Positions 50,747-59,986 of a stretch of 64,000 nucleotides of DNA are shown here, in pieces. The stretch is from an uncultured Pseudomonadota bacterium. Lineage in GTDB: Bacteria; Pseudomonadota; Alphaproteobacteria; Rs-D84. The notes below the pieces were generated by a model that made no database searches, had not been told where the DNA came from, and saw only the letters and a program-made list of their open reading frames with translations. The stretch is from positions 1-64,000 of the forward strand of contig CASETE010000006.1 in NCBI GenBank assembly GCA_949290785.1. The letters run 5' to 3'. Positions within the stretch are counted from its first letter, which is position 1; every line of letters starts with the position of its first letter. The translations under genes and the position numbers were made by a program.

Positions 50747-52486
50747 ATGCCTGTTCGCGTTCTGCCAGATTTTTTAGTTAATCAAATTGCCGCAGGAGAG
50801 GTTGTAGAAAGACCCGCCAGTGTGGTAAAAGAATTAATTGAAAATGCCTTGGATGCGGGCGCAGACCAGATAATGATAGATGTTATTGACGGCGGCAGAA
50901 CGCTGATTTCCGTGATAGATAATGGTTCGGGAATGTCGCGCGAAGATTTAGCAAAAAGTATTACCCGGCATGCAACGTCTAAGTTACCAGACGATGACTT
51001 GTTAAACATCAATTTTATGGGGTTTCGTGGCGAAGCGTTACCGTCTATTGCATCTGTATCAGATATGGCGATAGATACTTGCAACGGAATGGACAGTAAT
51101 GGTTGGTCTTTGGATTGCAATACCGGTGAAATAAAACCTTCGGATTGGGAGGCTGGTACAAGGGTCAGAGTTAAAAATTTATTTTCTAAAACACCGGCCA
51201 GATTAAAATTCTTGCGCGGTGACCGGGCAGAGATGATTTCTGTCTTGGACGTTGTAAAAAAATTGGCTATGGCGCGTACGGATGTCGGGTTTACTTTGAA
51301 TAACAAGTGGCGATTTCCCAAAAATCAAGATATGCAAGAACGTATAGCAAGCATTATGGGTGACGATGTTCGCGGACGTATGTTGCCTGTAGACGCGTCT
51401 TCTGCATCCAGTAAATCGTTAAAATTATACGGTTTCATTTCTGAGCCTACACTAAGACGCGCGTCTTCTGTGGATCAGTATTTGTTTGTAAATGGACGTC
51501 CTGTAAAAGATAAAGTATTGGTCGGTGCTTTACGGGCGGCTTATATGGATGTGATGCATGCGCGCGAATTTCCGCTGTGTGCTTTGTATCTTGATATGGA
51601 CCCGCGAAACGTTGACGTGAATGTGTCGCCAGCAAAAACAGAAGTGCATTTTTTAGAACCTTCACATATTCGTGGTTTTATCATTAAAAATTTGCGGGAT
51701 GTTTTGTCTAAACCTATGGGCGAAAAACAAAATATTCAGCCAAATACTCAGGAACGAATATGGCCGGAAGTTAGAAAAATGACTTTCGATGTTTCTAAAC
51801 CTGTGTATGTTGCGTCGCCACATCTTGCACCAGACAGTGCGTTTATGTTTCCAGTGTCTGAAAAACAAGAAGTCGTTAATAACGATATTGTAACAGAAAT
51901 ACACGAACAAGATACATATGATTTGCCTTTGGGACGCGTAATTGGTCAGGTTGGAAATAAGTATGTTTTAAGCCAACGTCCAGACGCTTTGGTGATTATT
52001 GACCAACATGCAGCCCATGAACGAATAACGTACGAAAAACTACGTTCGCATTCAATTAAAGTTCAGCCTTTGTTAACGCCGATTGTGATAAATATGAAGA
52101 GCGAGGATGTCGTTGCTGTTTTGTCTATATCCGATGATATTCGCAAGGCAGGATTGCATATAGATGCTTTTGGTGATGATGCGATTGCGATTTTTGAAAA
52201 GCCGGCAGATTGGGATTTAGATTGGGCGGATTTATTTCATAGCATTGCAGATGAAGTTAGGGAATATGGGCATTCTGCTCAGTTAAATGAAAGATTGCAT
52301 CTGAAGTTGGCAAATTATGCTTGTCATCACAGTGTAAGGGCGGGGCAAAAACTAGATTTTGCCCAGATGGACGCATTGTTGCGCGATATAGAAAAAACAG
52401 AGCGGGGCAGTGAATGTAACCACGGCAGACCCGTTTATAAAATTATACCGCTAACCGATATAGATGCGTGGTTTGAACGTATTTAA
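50747..52486 (+). CDS. mutL: DNA mismatch repair protein MutL (endonuclease type)
   Basis: 579 residues. GHKL ATPase: ENALDAGADQIMI, NGSGM, GFRGEALPSIASV and TRVRVKNLFSKTPARLKFL. The C-terminal dimerisation domain has the endonuclease motif DQHAAHERITYE, together with ACHHSVRAGQ and CNHGRP, matching the ACHxAxRA and C(P)HGRP elements. It should therefore nick DNA itself, as in bacteria without MutH. SD AAGGA in the greA end; the pair is probably one transcript. Confidence 0.95.
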   Translation: MPVRVLPDFLVNQIAAGEVVERPASVVKELIENALDAGADQIMIDVIDGGRTLISVIDNGSGMSREDLAKSITRHATSKLPDDDLLNINFMGFRGEALPSIASVSDMAIDTCNGMDSNGWSLDCNTGEIKPSDWEAGTRVRVKNLFSKTPARLKFLRGDRAEMISVLDVVKKLAMARTDVGFTLNNKWRFPKNQDMQERIASIMGDDVRGRMLPVDASSASSKSLKLYGFISEPTLRRASSVDQYLFVNGRPVKDKVLVGALRAAYMDVMHAREFPLCALYLDMDPRNVDVNVSPAKTEVHFLEPSHIRGFIIKNLRDVLSKPMGEKQNIQPNTQERIWPEVRKMTFDVSKPVYVASPHLAPDSAFMFPVSEKQEVVNNDIVTEIHEQDTYDLPLGRVIGQVGNKYVLSQRPDALVIIDQHAAHERITYEKLRSHSIKVQPLLTPIVINMKSEDVVAVLSISDDIRKAGLHIDAFGDDAIAIFEKPADWDLDWADLFHSIADEVREYGHSAQLNERLHLKLANYACHHSVRAGQKLDFAQMDALLRDIEKTERGSECNHGRPVYKIIPLTDIDAWFERI

Positions 52487-52573
52487 TACATATGATGTTT
52501 TATAACTATTTCCTTTACAAAATCGGCTTTTTTTACTATTCTGACAACATTGATAAATATAAGGAGAATTAAT

Positions 52574-52876
52574 ATGGAAGAAACAGCAGTTGTTGTAGAT
52601 AACGCAAATCAAGTGGCCTCAAGCGGTGATTGGACTGGTTTGTTGTTATACTGTGTCGTTGTTTTTGCAATTATTTATTTGTTTATGGTTCGCCCAAACA
52701 AGAAACGTATGGCAGAATATCAAAAAATGCTGGACTCATTACAAGTTGGTAATCGCGTTTTGGCTGCTGGTATTTACGGTAAAATTAAAAAAGTAAATGA
52801 AAAGACGATAGATTTGGAAATTGCAAAGGGCGTTGTCATAGAAGTTAGCAAAAACGCAGTTGCAAGCGTTGAATAA
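52574..52876 (+). CDS. yajC: preprotein translocase accessory subunit YajC
   Basis: 100 residues with one membrane helix (about 18-39, LLLYCVVVFAIIYLFMVRP) followed by a small cytoplasmic domain (MLDSLQVGNRVLAAGIYGKI). Part of the holo-translocon with SecDF. ATG 52574 follows AAGGAG; it ends 13 bases before secD, making a yajC-secD-secF operon. Confidence 0.95.
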   Translation: MEETAVVVDNANQVASSGDWTGLLLYCVVVFAIIYLFMVRPNKKRMAEYQKMLDSLQVGNRVLAAGIYGKIKKVNEKTIDLEIAKGVVIEVSKNAVASVE

Positions 52877-52889
52877 AAAGGGGCGGGTT

Positions 52890-54446
52890 ATGTTTAAAAA
52901 ACTGGCAATAATTTTTGTCGCGGTATTTGGCGTATTGCTGGCTGTGCCGACGATTGCACCAAGTTTGGCGCCTTATTTTCCATCTTGGATTCAGCCGATT
53001 TCTTTGGGGTTGGATTTAAAAGGCGGGGCGCAACTTTTATTAGAAGTTGATACGAATACAATGTTCCAAGAAAAAGGAATGCAACTATATGAAGAAGTGC
53101 GCAGTGCTTTGATTGATAGGGATAAGGGGGTAATTCGTTTCTCTAACCTACGTAATAATGACGGTGTCGTATCTTTGGTTGTTCGTGATGACGGCGAAGT
53201 ATCTGATGCCAAGGGGCGCCTTAGAAGCGTTCTGGGCGACAGTGTTGATATCTCGTCTGATAACAAGACGGTAACTGTTGCGTATACAGAAAAAGCAAAG
53301 GCAGAAATGGTCCAAGACGCGCTATCTCGCAGTATAGAAATCGTTCGTAGGCGTATTGATGCGCTTGGCACGAAAGAGCCTTCTATTCAAAGTCAGGGGG
53401 GCAAATATATTCTTATACAGTTGCCTGGCGTTGATAACCCTGAACGTATAAAAGAATTAATCGGGCAGACCGCAAAGATGACGTTCCATCTTGTAAATGA
53501 AAACGTTACGCAGGAACAATTGGCGTCTGGACGGGCACCTAAGGGAACAGAATTTTTGCCGTTTATGGATGCGCCAGATCAAACAATACCGGTGTATACG
53601 CGTATAGAGGTGTCAGGGGAATCGTTGAAAGATTCACAGGCTGATTTTGATCAGAATAATATGCCTGTCGTTACTACGACCTTTGATGCAACAGGTGCAA
53701 GAAAATTTGCAAAACTTACAACAGACCATGTGAACGAAAGGTTTGCGATTGTTTTGGACGGCAAGGTCTTGTCCGCCCCAACAATTCGTGAGCCGATTCC
53801 TGGCGGACGCGGACAAATATCTGGCGGTTTTACTTTGCAGGGGGCAAAAGATTTGGCGGTGTTGTTACGTAGTGGTGCTCTGCCGGCGCCGTTGCAGGTA
53901 ATCGAAGAACGTACGGTCGGTGCAGGACTGGGGGCCGATACAATTGCTGCCGGAAAAATTGCTTCTTTGGCGGGTATAATATTTATCATGATATTTATGA
54001 TAATTTGCTATCGCTCTTTTGGTGTTATTGCAAGTTTCGTGTTGATTGTAAACTTAGCCATGATTATAGGTGTGTCCGCATTGTTGGGGGCAACGCTTAC
54101 GTTGCCGGGAATTGCCGGAATTGTCTTGACCTTGGGTATGGCGGTTGATGCGAACATTTTACCGTTTGAGCGAATTCGCGATGAAATAAGGGCGGGGTCA
54201 ACGCCATTACGGGCGGTTGATGCCGGATTCCACCGTTCTATGAAAGCTGTTTTGGACGGAAATTTAACGAATTTAATTTGTTCGTTGGTGTTGTTCCAAT
54301 TCGGTGCCGGTCCAATTCGTGGATTCGCTGTAACATTGTCTATCGGTGTTTTGACGACTTTGTTTACATGCGTATCTTTGTCCAAAGTTATCATTGATTG
54401 GTATATGAACGGTAAAAACAAAAAAATCGGGTACGTTAAAAATTAA
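52890..54446 (+). CDS. secD: protein translocase subunit SecD
   Basis: 518 residues. First helix at the N-terminus, SLGLDLKGGAQLLLEV (D1), large periplasmic P1 domain with RRRIDALGTKEPSIQSQG, then five helices with the RND-type fold (GMAVDANILPFERIRDE). Uses the proton gradient to pull preproteins across the membrane. ATG 52890 after AAAGGGG. Shorter than E. coli SecD (615), like other alphaproteobacterial SecDs. Confidence 0.96.
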   Translation: MFKKLAIIFVAVFGVLLAVPTIAPSLAPYFPSWIQPISLGLDLKGGAQLLLEVDTNTMFQEKGMQLYEEVRSALIDRDKGVIRFSNLRNNDGVVSLVVRDDGEVSDAKGRLRSVLGDSVDISSDNKTVTVAYTEKAKAEMVQDALSRSIEIVRRRIDALGTKEPSIQSQGGKYILIQLPGVDNPERIKELIGQTAKMTFHLVNENVTQEQLASGRAPKGTEFLPFMDAPDQTIPVYTRIEVSGESLKDSQADFDQNNMPVVTTTFDATGARKFAKLTTDHVNERFAIVLDGKVLSAPTIREPIPGGRGQISGGFTLQGAKDLAVLLRSGALPAPLQVIEERTVGAGLGADTIAAGKIASLAGIIFIMIFMIICYRSFGVIASFVLIVNLAMIIGVSALLGATLTLPGIAGIVLTLGMAVDANILPFERIRDEIRAGSTPLRAVDAGFHRSMKAVLDGNLTNLICSLVLFQFGAGPIRGFAVTLSIGVLTTLFTCVSLSKVIIDWYMNGKNKKIGYVKN

Positions 54447-54460
54447 GTAAGGTGAATGTT

Positions 54461-55327
54461 ATGAAACTAAGGTTTATGAAATATCGCAAACTGTCATACT
54501 GGATTTCGGGATTGCTGATTGGTTTATCCATTTTGTCTTTGGTAACGCGTGGATTGAATTATGGCATTGATTTTGCTGGCGGTATATCTATGGAAGTTAC
54601 GCCCGTATCGGCAGATTATACCATTGATAAGATGCGTCATGATTTGCAAGAATTTAGTCCGGAATTACAATCTATTGATAATAATAGGGCTATATTGGTG
54701 CGCGTGGGGTTGCCCAAGGGGGCTACGGATGCGCAACAGAATCAACGCGTTACAGAAATAAAAAATATACTAGGTGACAGGGTTCAATATTTACAGGTAC
54801 AAATCGTCGGTCCAAAAATCGGCGGCGAATTGGTGCGTGGCGGAATATTGGCGGTGTTATTTTCGTTTGTGCTGATGTCTGTATACGTATGGGTGCGTTA
54901 TCGCGGTGGTTACGCCGTCGGGTCGTTCTTGTCGCTGGTATTGGATTTTATAATAATGTTCGGATTCTTTTCAGTAACAGGTCTGGAATTTAATCAAACG
55001 GCAATTGCGGTTATACTGATGGGCGTCGGATATTCTATTAACGATAAAGTCGTAAACTATGATAGAATTGAGGAAAATATTAAAAAGTATCATAAAATGC
55101 CAATGAACGATTTGATTGATTTATCTGTTAACGAAATGCTTCGCAGAACCATAATGACGGGGCTGTCAACGCTGCTGGCAATGTTGGCTTTGTATTTATT
55201 CGGTGGTACAATGTTACAGGAATTTGCTTTGGCGATGAGTTTCTCGGTCGTTATGGGTACGTTGACAAGTATTTATATTTCTAATGTAATTCTATATCAC
55301 TTCAATTTACGTGAAGACGGTAAATAA
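54461..55327 (+). CDS. secF: protein translocase subunit SecF
   Basis: 288 residues with six helices. TRGLNYGIDFAGGISMEV after the first helix, then the periplasmic P4 region, GGELVRGGILAVLFSFVLM, and GYSINDKVVNYDRIEEN, corresponding to the SecF GYSINDTVVVFDRIREN signature. ATG 54461 is preferred over the GTG at 54452 because the SD TAAGG is then correctly spaced. Confidence 0.96.
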   Translation: MKLRFMKYRKLSYWISGLLIGLSILSLVTRGLNYGIDFAGGISMEVTPVSADYTIDKMRHDLQEFSPELQSIDNNRAILVRVGLPKGATDAQQNQRVTEIKNILGDRVQYLQVQIVGPKIGGELVRGGILAVLFSFVLMSVYVWVRYRGGYAVGSFLSLVLDFIIMFGFFSVTGLEFNQTAIAVILMGVGYSINDKVVNYDRIEENIKKYHKMPMNDLIDLSVNEMLRRTIMTGLSTLLAMLALYLFGGTMLQEFALAMSFSVVMGTLTSIYISNVILYHFNLREDGK

Positions 55328-55371
55328 GAAATAAATTGTGTTACACAACAAAAGGCGGAGGGAAAAGTAAA

Positions 55372-56883
55372 ATGAAAATAAAAAAAATGTTTTTATCTTT
55401 GTTTTTATCTTTGTCTTTATGTGTAACACCTTCTTTTGCCGAAAGTTTGTTTTTTTCAGAAGAACCAATACAAGATGGTTTGAATGTGTTTGAAGTATCC
55501 GCTACATTTGCGGATATATATCAAAAACTAGATAGCGTTAATTGGGCCGGAAAAAATATAAATATAGCCATAGAAAGTTTAGAAAAATTAAATACAAATG
55601 CTCATATTGCCGCCACAGATGAACGTATTGTCTTGGTGTGGAAGGATGCTATCATTGCTAATTATCCGCGTCCTGCAAAGGGTGATTGGAATAGTTTCGG
55701 TGAAATAACAACTGCATTGATATTGAAATTGCGTGCAAATGATAGTGTGTTACATAATGCTAGTGAAAGTGAAATGTATCAAATGGTTGTAGACAGTTTG
55801 ATGCGCGGTATTGATGAGAATGGTCGTTACATATTTTCTCGCAAGGCAGAGGTGGAAGAAGATGGACGCATTTTAACAAGCGTCGGTCTGGAAGGGGCAC
55901 GTGATTCAAAAGGAAATTATAGAATAACTGGCGTTTACAAAGATTCACCTGCGGATAATGCCGGCATCAGGGAAGGCGATTTGATTTCAAAAATAGACGG
56001 TAAATTTGTTTCACAGATGTCTGATGCGGAATTGGCCTCTGTTATGTCTGGTTTTAATTCGGGTACGTCTAAGTTAAAATTATTAACACCTGCTGGTAAC
56101 AAGGATGTTGTGTTAAGACGTGCAACTATCATTTTAGCTGATGCCGACGTAGTTCATCGCAGTAACCCAGAAACCGGCGGAATTTTAGAAATCGTTATTC
56201 ATAAAATTTCTGATAATTCAGCCGCTATTGTAAACGAGGCTTTGGCAAAGTATACGGATATATCTGGGGTTGTTTTAGATTTGCGTGCAGCTGGTGGTGA
56301 CGATGAACGTGCAGCAGCAAAATTGGCGGGCTTGTTTATAGGTCAAAAACCGGTTTTACGAATTGTTGAAACTGCCAAGGACGAGTTAGAGGTTGTGCCC
56401 GGCGGTGACGCGGTGACAGATGTACCAGTTGTCGTTTTGTTGTCTGATACAACGCGTGGTACGGCCGAGGCCGTCGCGGCTGCGTTTTATGAAAATGAAC
56501 GCGGTGTATTGGTTGGAACGCCGACTGCCGGTGATGCACGTATAGCAACGCGGATAGACCTAAATAATGGCGGTGCACTGGAAGTCATGAATAAGTCAAT
56601 AAAAACAGGTAACGGCGGAAACCTTGACGGACGTGGTGTCTTCCCGATTGTTTGTCTGTCAAATATTCGTTCTGCATCGCAACAAAATGCGTTTTTCTTG
56701 AACGTAATAAATAATAATTTTAATGCCCAAGATTTTAATCAAAATTCAGAAATTAACCTAGACGATGTTAAGCGCGGTTGCCCAGTCATTACTAGCGGTA
56801 CAGACGAAGACGCATTGGCTTATGCGGTATCTGCCAAGATTTTAACAGATAAAAAAGTTTATAACAGATTGGTTGCAGAATAA
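55372..56883 (+). CDS. S41-type C-terminal-processing-protease homologue, apparently inactive
   Basis: 503 residues: signal peptide (about 1-23, cut after SFA), an N-terminal helical region, a PDZ domain (about 185-250, VYKDSPADNAGIREGDLISK) and an S41 tail-protease core (GVVLDLRAAGGDDERAAAKL at about 299). In the E. coli Tsp alignment by eye, the nucleophile position (SASASE) reads TRGTAE, with Gly at 363, and the general-base lysine (FGKG) reads TAGDAR, with Asp at 388, so the Ser-Lys dyad seems lost. Probably a periplasmic binding or scaffold protein. Follows secF by 44 bases; SD GGAGGG. Confidence 0.75.
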   Translation: MKIKKMFLSLFLSLSLCVTPSFAESLFFSEEPIQDGLNVFEVSATFADIYQKLDSVNWAGKNINIAIESLEKLNTNAHIAATDERIVLVWKDAIIANYPRPAKGDWNSFGEITTALILKLRANDSVLHNASESEMYQMVVDSLMRGIDENGRYIFSRKAEVEEDGRILTSVGLEGARDSKGNYRITGVYKDSPADNAGIREGDLISKIDGKFVSQMSDAELASVMSGFNSGTSKLKLLTPAGNKDVVLRRATIILADADVVHRSNPETGGILEIVIHKISDNSAAIVNEALAKYTDISGVVLDLRAAGGDDERAAAKLAGLFIGQKPVLRIVETAKDELEVVPGGDAVTDVPVVVLLSDTTRGTAEAVAAAFYENERGVLVGTPTAGDARIATRIDLNNGGALEVMNKSIKTGNGGNLDGRGVFPIVCLSNIRSASQQNAFFLNVINNNFNAQDFNQNSEINLDDVKRGCPVITSGTDEDALAYAVSAKILTDKKVYNRLVAE

Positions 56884-56897
56884 AATGTGGGGACGGT

Positions 56898-57602
56898 ATG
56901 TTTTTAACAAAAGACAATAAAATAAAGTGGAAAAGATTGGTTGTTGGCGCTGTGTTAACTGTCTTGGTGGTGTTAGCAGGCGTGTTTTGGTTTGATAAAC
57001 CATTATATTTATTTTTGCGTAATTTTGATGCGCCTTTGTGGGCGGCTTTTGATTTTTTGTTTGATGCAAAGATGTGGATTGTGGTATCGGCAATCGTAAT
57101 GCTTTGTTTTTATGTTAAAAAATCTATAAGCGTTAAACCTAAATTTAAAAATGAAAATAATAAATATAGCATAATTACTTTTTGTAAAGATGCTTTACAG
57201 AAAGTTCGTAACAGTTATGCTTTTTATGTTTTTTGTTCTGTATTGGCGGCAAGCCTTGTTGGTAAAATCTTAAAGATTTTAATTGGGCGCGCTCGTCCTA
57301 TATTTTATGAAGCCTTAGATATGACGGGATTTTTCCCTTTATCTAATGAATGGGCGTTTAATTCAATGCCGTCGGGCCATACGATTGCGACTTTTGCAGG
57401 TCTGGTTATGTTGGGGTTATTAGCGCCAAAAGTAAAATGGTTCACTTGGTCTTTGGCGGTATTGGTCGGGGCGTCGCGCGTATTTTATGGCGCGCATTGG
57501 CCAACAGACGTTGTACTGGGGGCTTTTATTGGAATGGCAACGGCGGATTTAGTAAAAGCCGCGTTGAAATCAAAAATCTTGGATGCAGAACAAATTAAGT
57601 AG
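56898..57602 (+). CDS. PAP2-family membrane phosphatase
   Basis: 234 residues with about six hydrophobic segments and the three-part acid phosphatase signature: KILIGRARP, SMPSGHT and SRVFYGAHWPTDVVLG. These hold the catalytic His and Arg residues that hydrolyse lipid phosphates in the periplasmic leaflet. Candidate substrates are undecaprenyl pyrophosphate, phosphatidylglycerol phosphate or lipid A; none can be chosen. Starts 14 bases after the S41-like gene with SD GGGGA. Confidence 0.88.
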   Translation: MFLTKDNKIKWKRLVVGAVLTVLVVLAGVFWFDKPLYLFLRNFDAPLWAAFDFLFDAKMWIVVSAIVMLCFYVKKSISVKPKFKNENNKYSIITFCKDALQKVRNSYAFYVFCSVLAASLVGKILKILIGRARPIFYEALDMTGFFPLSNEWAFNSMPSGHTIATFAGLVMLGLLAPKVKWFTWSLAVLVGASRVFYGAHWPTDVVLGAFIGMATADLVKAALKSKILDAEQIK

Positions 57603-57635
57603 TTTAAAGCCCTAACATTTAACACTTTTTTGTGA

Positions 57636-57641
57636 TACAAT
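57636..57641 (+). promoter_or_regulatory. extended -10 box of ftsK
   Basis: TGTGATACAAT with TACAAT at 57636-57641, exactly 7 nt before ATG 57649; identical 11-mer to that of the MFS gene at 34797-34807. There is no SD, implying a leaderless mRNA. Confidence 0.5.
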
Positions 57642-57648
57642 GTACGAA

Positions 57649-59886
57649 ATGGAAAAACAATCAAAATTTTTGCCGGATAGTATGTCTGGGGCCCTGAAGA
57701 AGTTAATTAAACGAATCGCTGGCGGTTTGTTGTTGTGTGTCGGCATATGGGCGACGTTTGCGTTAATTTTTTATAACCCTTATTTAAATGGTTTTTCAAC
57801 TGCCAGTACGTTCGGCAATCAAAGTTTGATGGGTCAGGTGGTAGGATGGATTAGATTCGGTATAGGTTTTTTGCCAAGTTTGTTTTTATTTTTATGCCTT
57901 ATGCGTTGGGGATTAAACTGGTTGATTAATTGGCAGGAAGAATTTGCCCCAGAATATAACTTATTGCGTGGGTTTATTGCTATTTGCCTTGGGGCATCGG
58001 GTTTGGGATTGGTTGCACCGTCTTCTACGTTTGGCGGTTTGGCGGGAAATATTATCGCATCAGACGTTGGTTCTGTCATAGGATTGTGGGGGATTTTGGT
58101 TGGCGTTTTGTGTATATCGGCTTTTTGTGCCTTGGCGTCGGTATTGTTGCATATTAAATGGGCGCATATAAAAAGTATGATTGCGATTATGTACAAGTCT
58201 TTGCGCTGGGTGTTTTCCGTTTTTCATTTGGTACGACCCGTTTCTGCAGATGTTGAAAACGATGTGGTGGCAGAAGAGGTTGAAGATGATAACGAAGAAA
58301 TAGAGGAAGAAGAAGTTGAGGTCGTTAAATCTAAGCCGGTAAAGAAAAAAACACGTCGTAACATTCGGACAACGAATGCGTCAAGTGCGGGTCAAGAATA
58401 TGAATTACCTGATCCTGCGTTTTTAGAAAAATCTAATTTTGGTAAGAATGTTGTGACACCAGAATTGAAAAAGACTGCCGCCGCTATGGAGGTACATTTT
58501 GCAGAATATGGCGTTCGCGGTCGCGTGGTTGGTATACGACCCGGACCAATTGTTACATTGTATGAATTTATGCCGGAAAGCGGCGTAAGAATGGTTGATA
58601 TTAATAAAACCGTTAAAGATATGACGCGTGCCATGGCTACTGAAAATATTCGTATCGCTCATATACCAAGTACACAGTTAATCGGTGTGGAAATGGTAAA
58701 TCTTAGCAGACAAACAGTCAGGTTTCAGTCTTTGGTTGATAACGATACATTTATTAATTCTAAATACAAAATACCGCTGGCATTGGGTGTAGATATCGGC
58801 GGTAATCCGATGTATTTTGACTTGGCCAAAATGCCACACGTCTTGATTGCAGGACGCACGGGTTCGGGTAAGTCCGTGTTTGTACAATCTATAATAATGT
58901 CTATATTGTATCATTTTACGCCGGATAAATGTAAACTTATGATTATTGACCCAAAAGGCGTTGATTTTACATTATGGGATAACATACCGCATTTAATAAC
59001 GCCTGTATTAACAGATGCAAATGCTTCTGTTAATGCTTTGAAATGGTCTGTTCGTGAAATGGAAGAAAGGTATAAACGTTTACAATTGTTGGGCGTTCAA
59101 AATATAGAAGGTTATAATGATGCGGTCGCAAAAAAGCGGGCAAGTGGTGAAAAATTAACCCGTCAGGTCGCGGTTGGTACTGACCCAGAAACCGGCGAGT
59201 TAGAGTTTGAAACACAAGAGGTAGATTTATCAGATATGCCTTATCTTGTAATAATCATAGACGAGGTGGCGGATCTTATGTCTGTTGCACGCAAAGATGT
59301 AGAGGCTTGTGTTCAACGTTTGGCGCAAAAAGCGCGTGCGGCAGGTATACATTTGGTTGCCGCAACACAACGGCCGGATACATCTGTTATTACCGGGGTT
59401 ATAAAAGCAAACTTCCCGACACGTATATCTTTCCAAGCACGCAGCGCGATTGATTCTGGTACAACGCTTGGTGAAAAGGGGGCAGAACAATTGTTGTCGT
59501 GCGGTGATATGCTGTTTAGTGAAGCGGGTAGGGTACCTGTGCGCATACACGGCGCGTTTATAGAAAACACAGAAATAAATCGGGTTGCGGATTTCTTGCG
59601 TAATCAGGGGGCGCCAGAATATGTTGCTGGTATATCTGATACTGATGACGGTTCTTCTGCGGTTGGGGGGGCTATACCAGGAATGCCGGCATCCAAGGCG
59701 GATAAAGACGCTGATCTTTATACGCAGGCAAAAGAATATGTTTTGCGGGATAAAAAACCGACTATTTCTTATATACAACGTCGTCTTGGAATTGGATATA
59801 ATAAAGCGGCGGGCTTTATGGAAAGAATGGAGGCAGAAGGTATCGTTAGTCCGCCAGATGCAAATAATAAAAGACACATACTATAA
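57649..59886 (+). CDS. ftsK: DNA translocase FtsK
   Basis: 745 residues. Four N-terminal membrane helices (about 25-170), a short acidic/lysine linker (about 195-245) and the RecA-like motor: Walker A AGRTGSGKSVFVQS, Walker B LVIIIDEVADLM, and a C-terminal winged-helix gamma domain (LYTQAKEYVLRDKKPTISYI) that reads KOPS sites. It pumps chromosome ends to dif and activates XerCD. ATG 57649 is preferred over 57640, which lies inside the -10 region. The linker is short compared with E. coli, as in other alphaproteobacteria. Confidence 0.95.
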   Translation: MEKQSKFLPDSMSGALKKLIKRIAGGLLLCVGIWATFALIFYNPYLNGFSTASTFGNQSLMGQVVGWIRFGIGFLPSLFLFLCLMRWGLNWLINWQEEFAPEYNLLRGFIAICLGASGLGLVAPSSTFGGLAGNIIASDVGSVIGLWGILVGVLCISAFCALASVLLHIKWAHIKSMIAIMYKSLRWVFSVFHLVRPVSADVENDVVAEEVEDDNEEIEEEEVEVVKSKPVKKKTRRNIRTTNASSAGQEYELPDPAFLEKSNFGKNVVTPELKKTAAAMEVHFAEYGVRGRVVGIRPGPIVTLYEFMPESGVRMVDINKTVKDMTRAMATENIRIAHIPSTQLIGVEMVNLSRQTVRFQSLVDNDTFINSKYKIPLALGVDIGGNPMYFDLAKMPHVLIAGRTGSGKSVFVQSIIMSILYHFTPDKCKLMIIDPKGVDFTLWDNIPHLITPVLTDANASVNALKWSVREMEERYKRLQLLGVQNIEGYNDAVAKKRASGEKLTRQVAVGTDPETGELEFETQEVDLSDMPYLVIIIDEVADLMSVARKDVEACVQRLAQKARAAGIHLVAATQRPDTSVITGVIKANFPTRISFQARSAIDSGTTLGEKGAEQLLSCGDMLFSEAGRVPVRIHGAFIENTEINRVADFLRNQGAPEYVAGISDTDDGSSAVGGAIPGMPASKADKDADLYTQAKEYVLRDKKPTISYIQRRLGIGYNKAAGFMERMEAEGIVSPPDANNKRHIL

Positions 59887-59890
59887 ATTA

Positions 59891-59924
59891 AAAACACCCC
59901 GACGTATAATTAGGGGTGTTTTCA
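59891..59924 (+). terminator. terminator of ftsK
   Basis: AAAACACCCC/GGGGTGTTTT with a 12-nt loop, directly after the ftsK stop. Confidence 0.8.
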
Positions 59925-59986
59925 AATATTAAATGCTTTTTTGTGTTGGTTTTTTATGATATAATTTGACCAAAAGGAGTTTTGTT

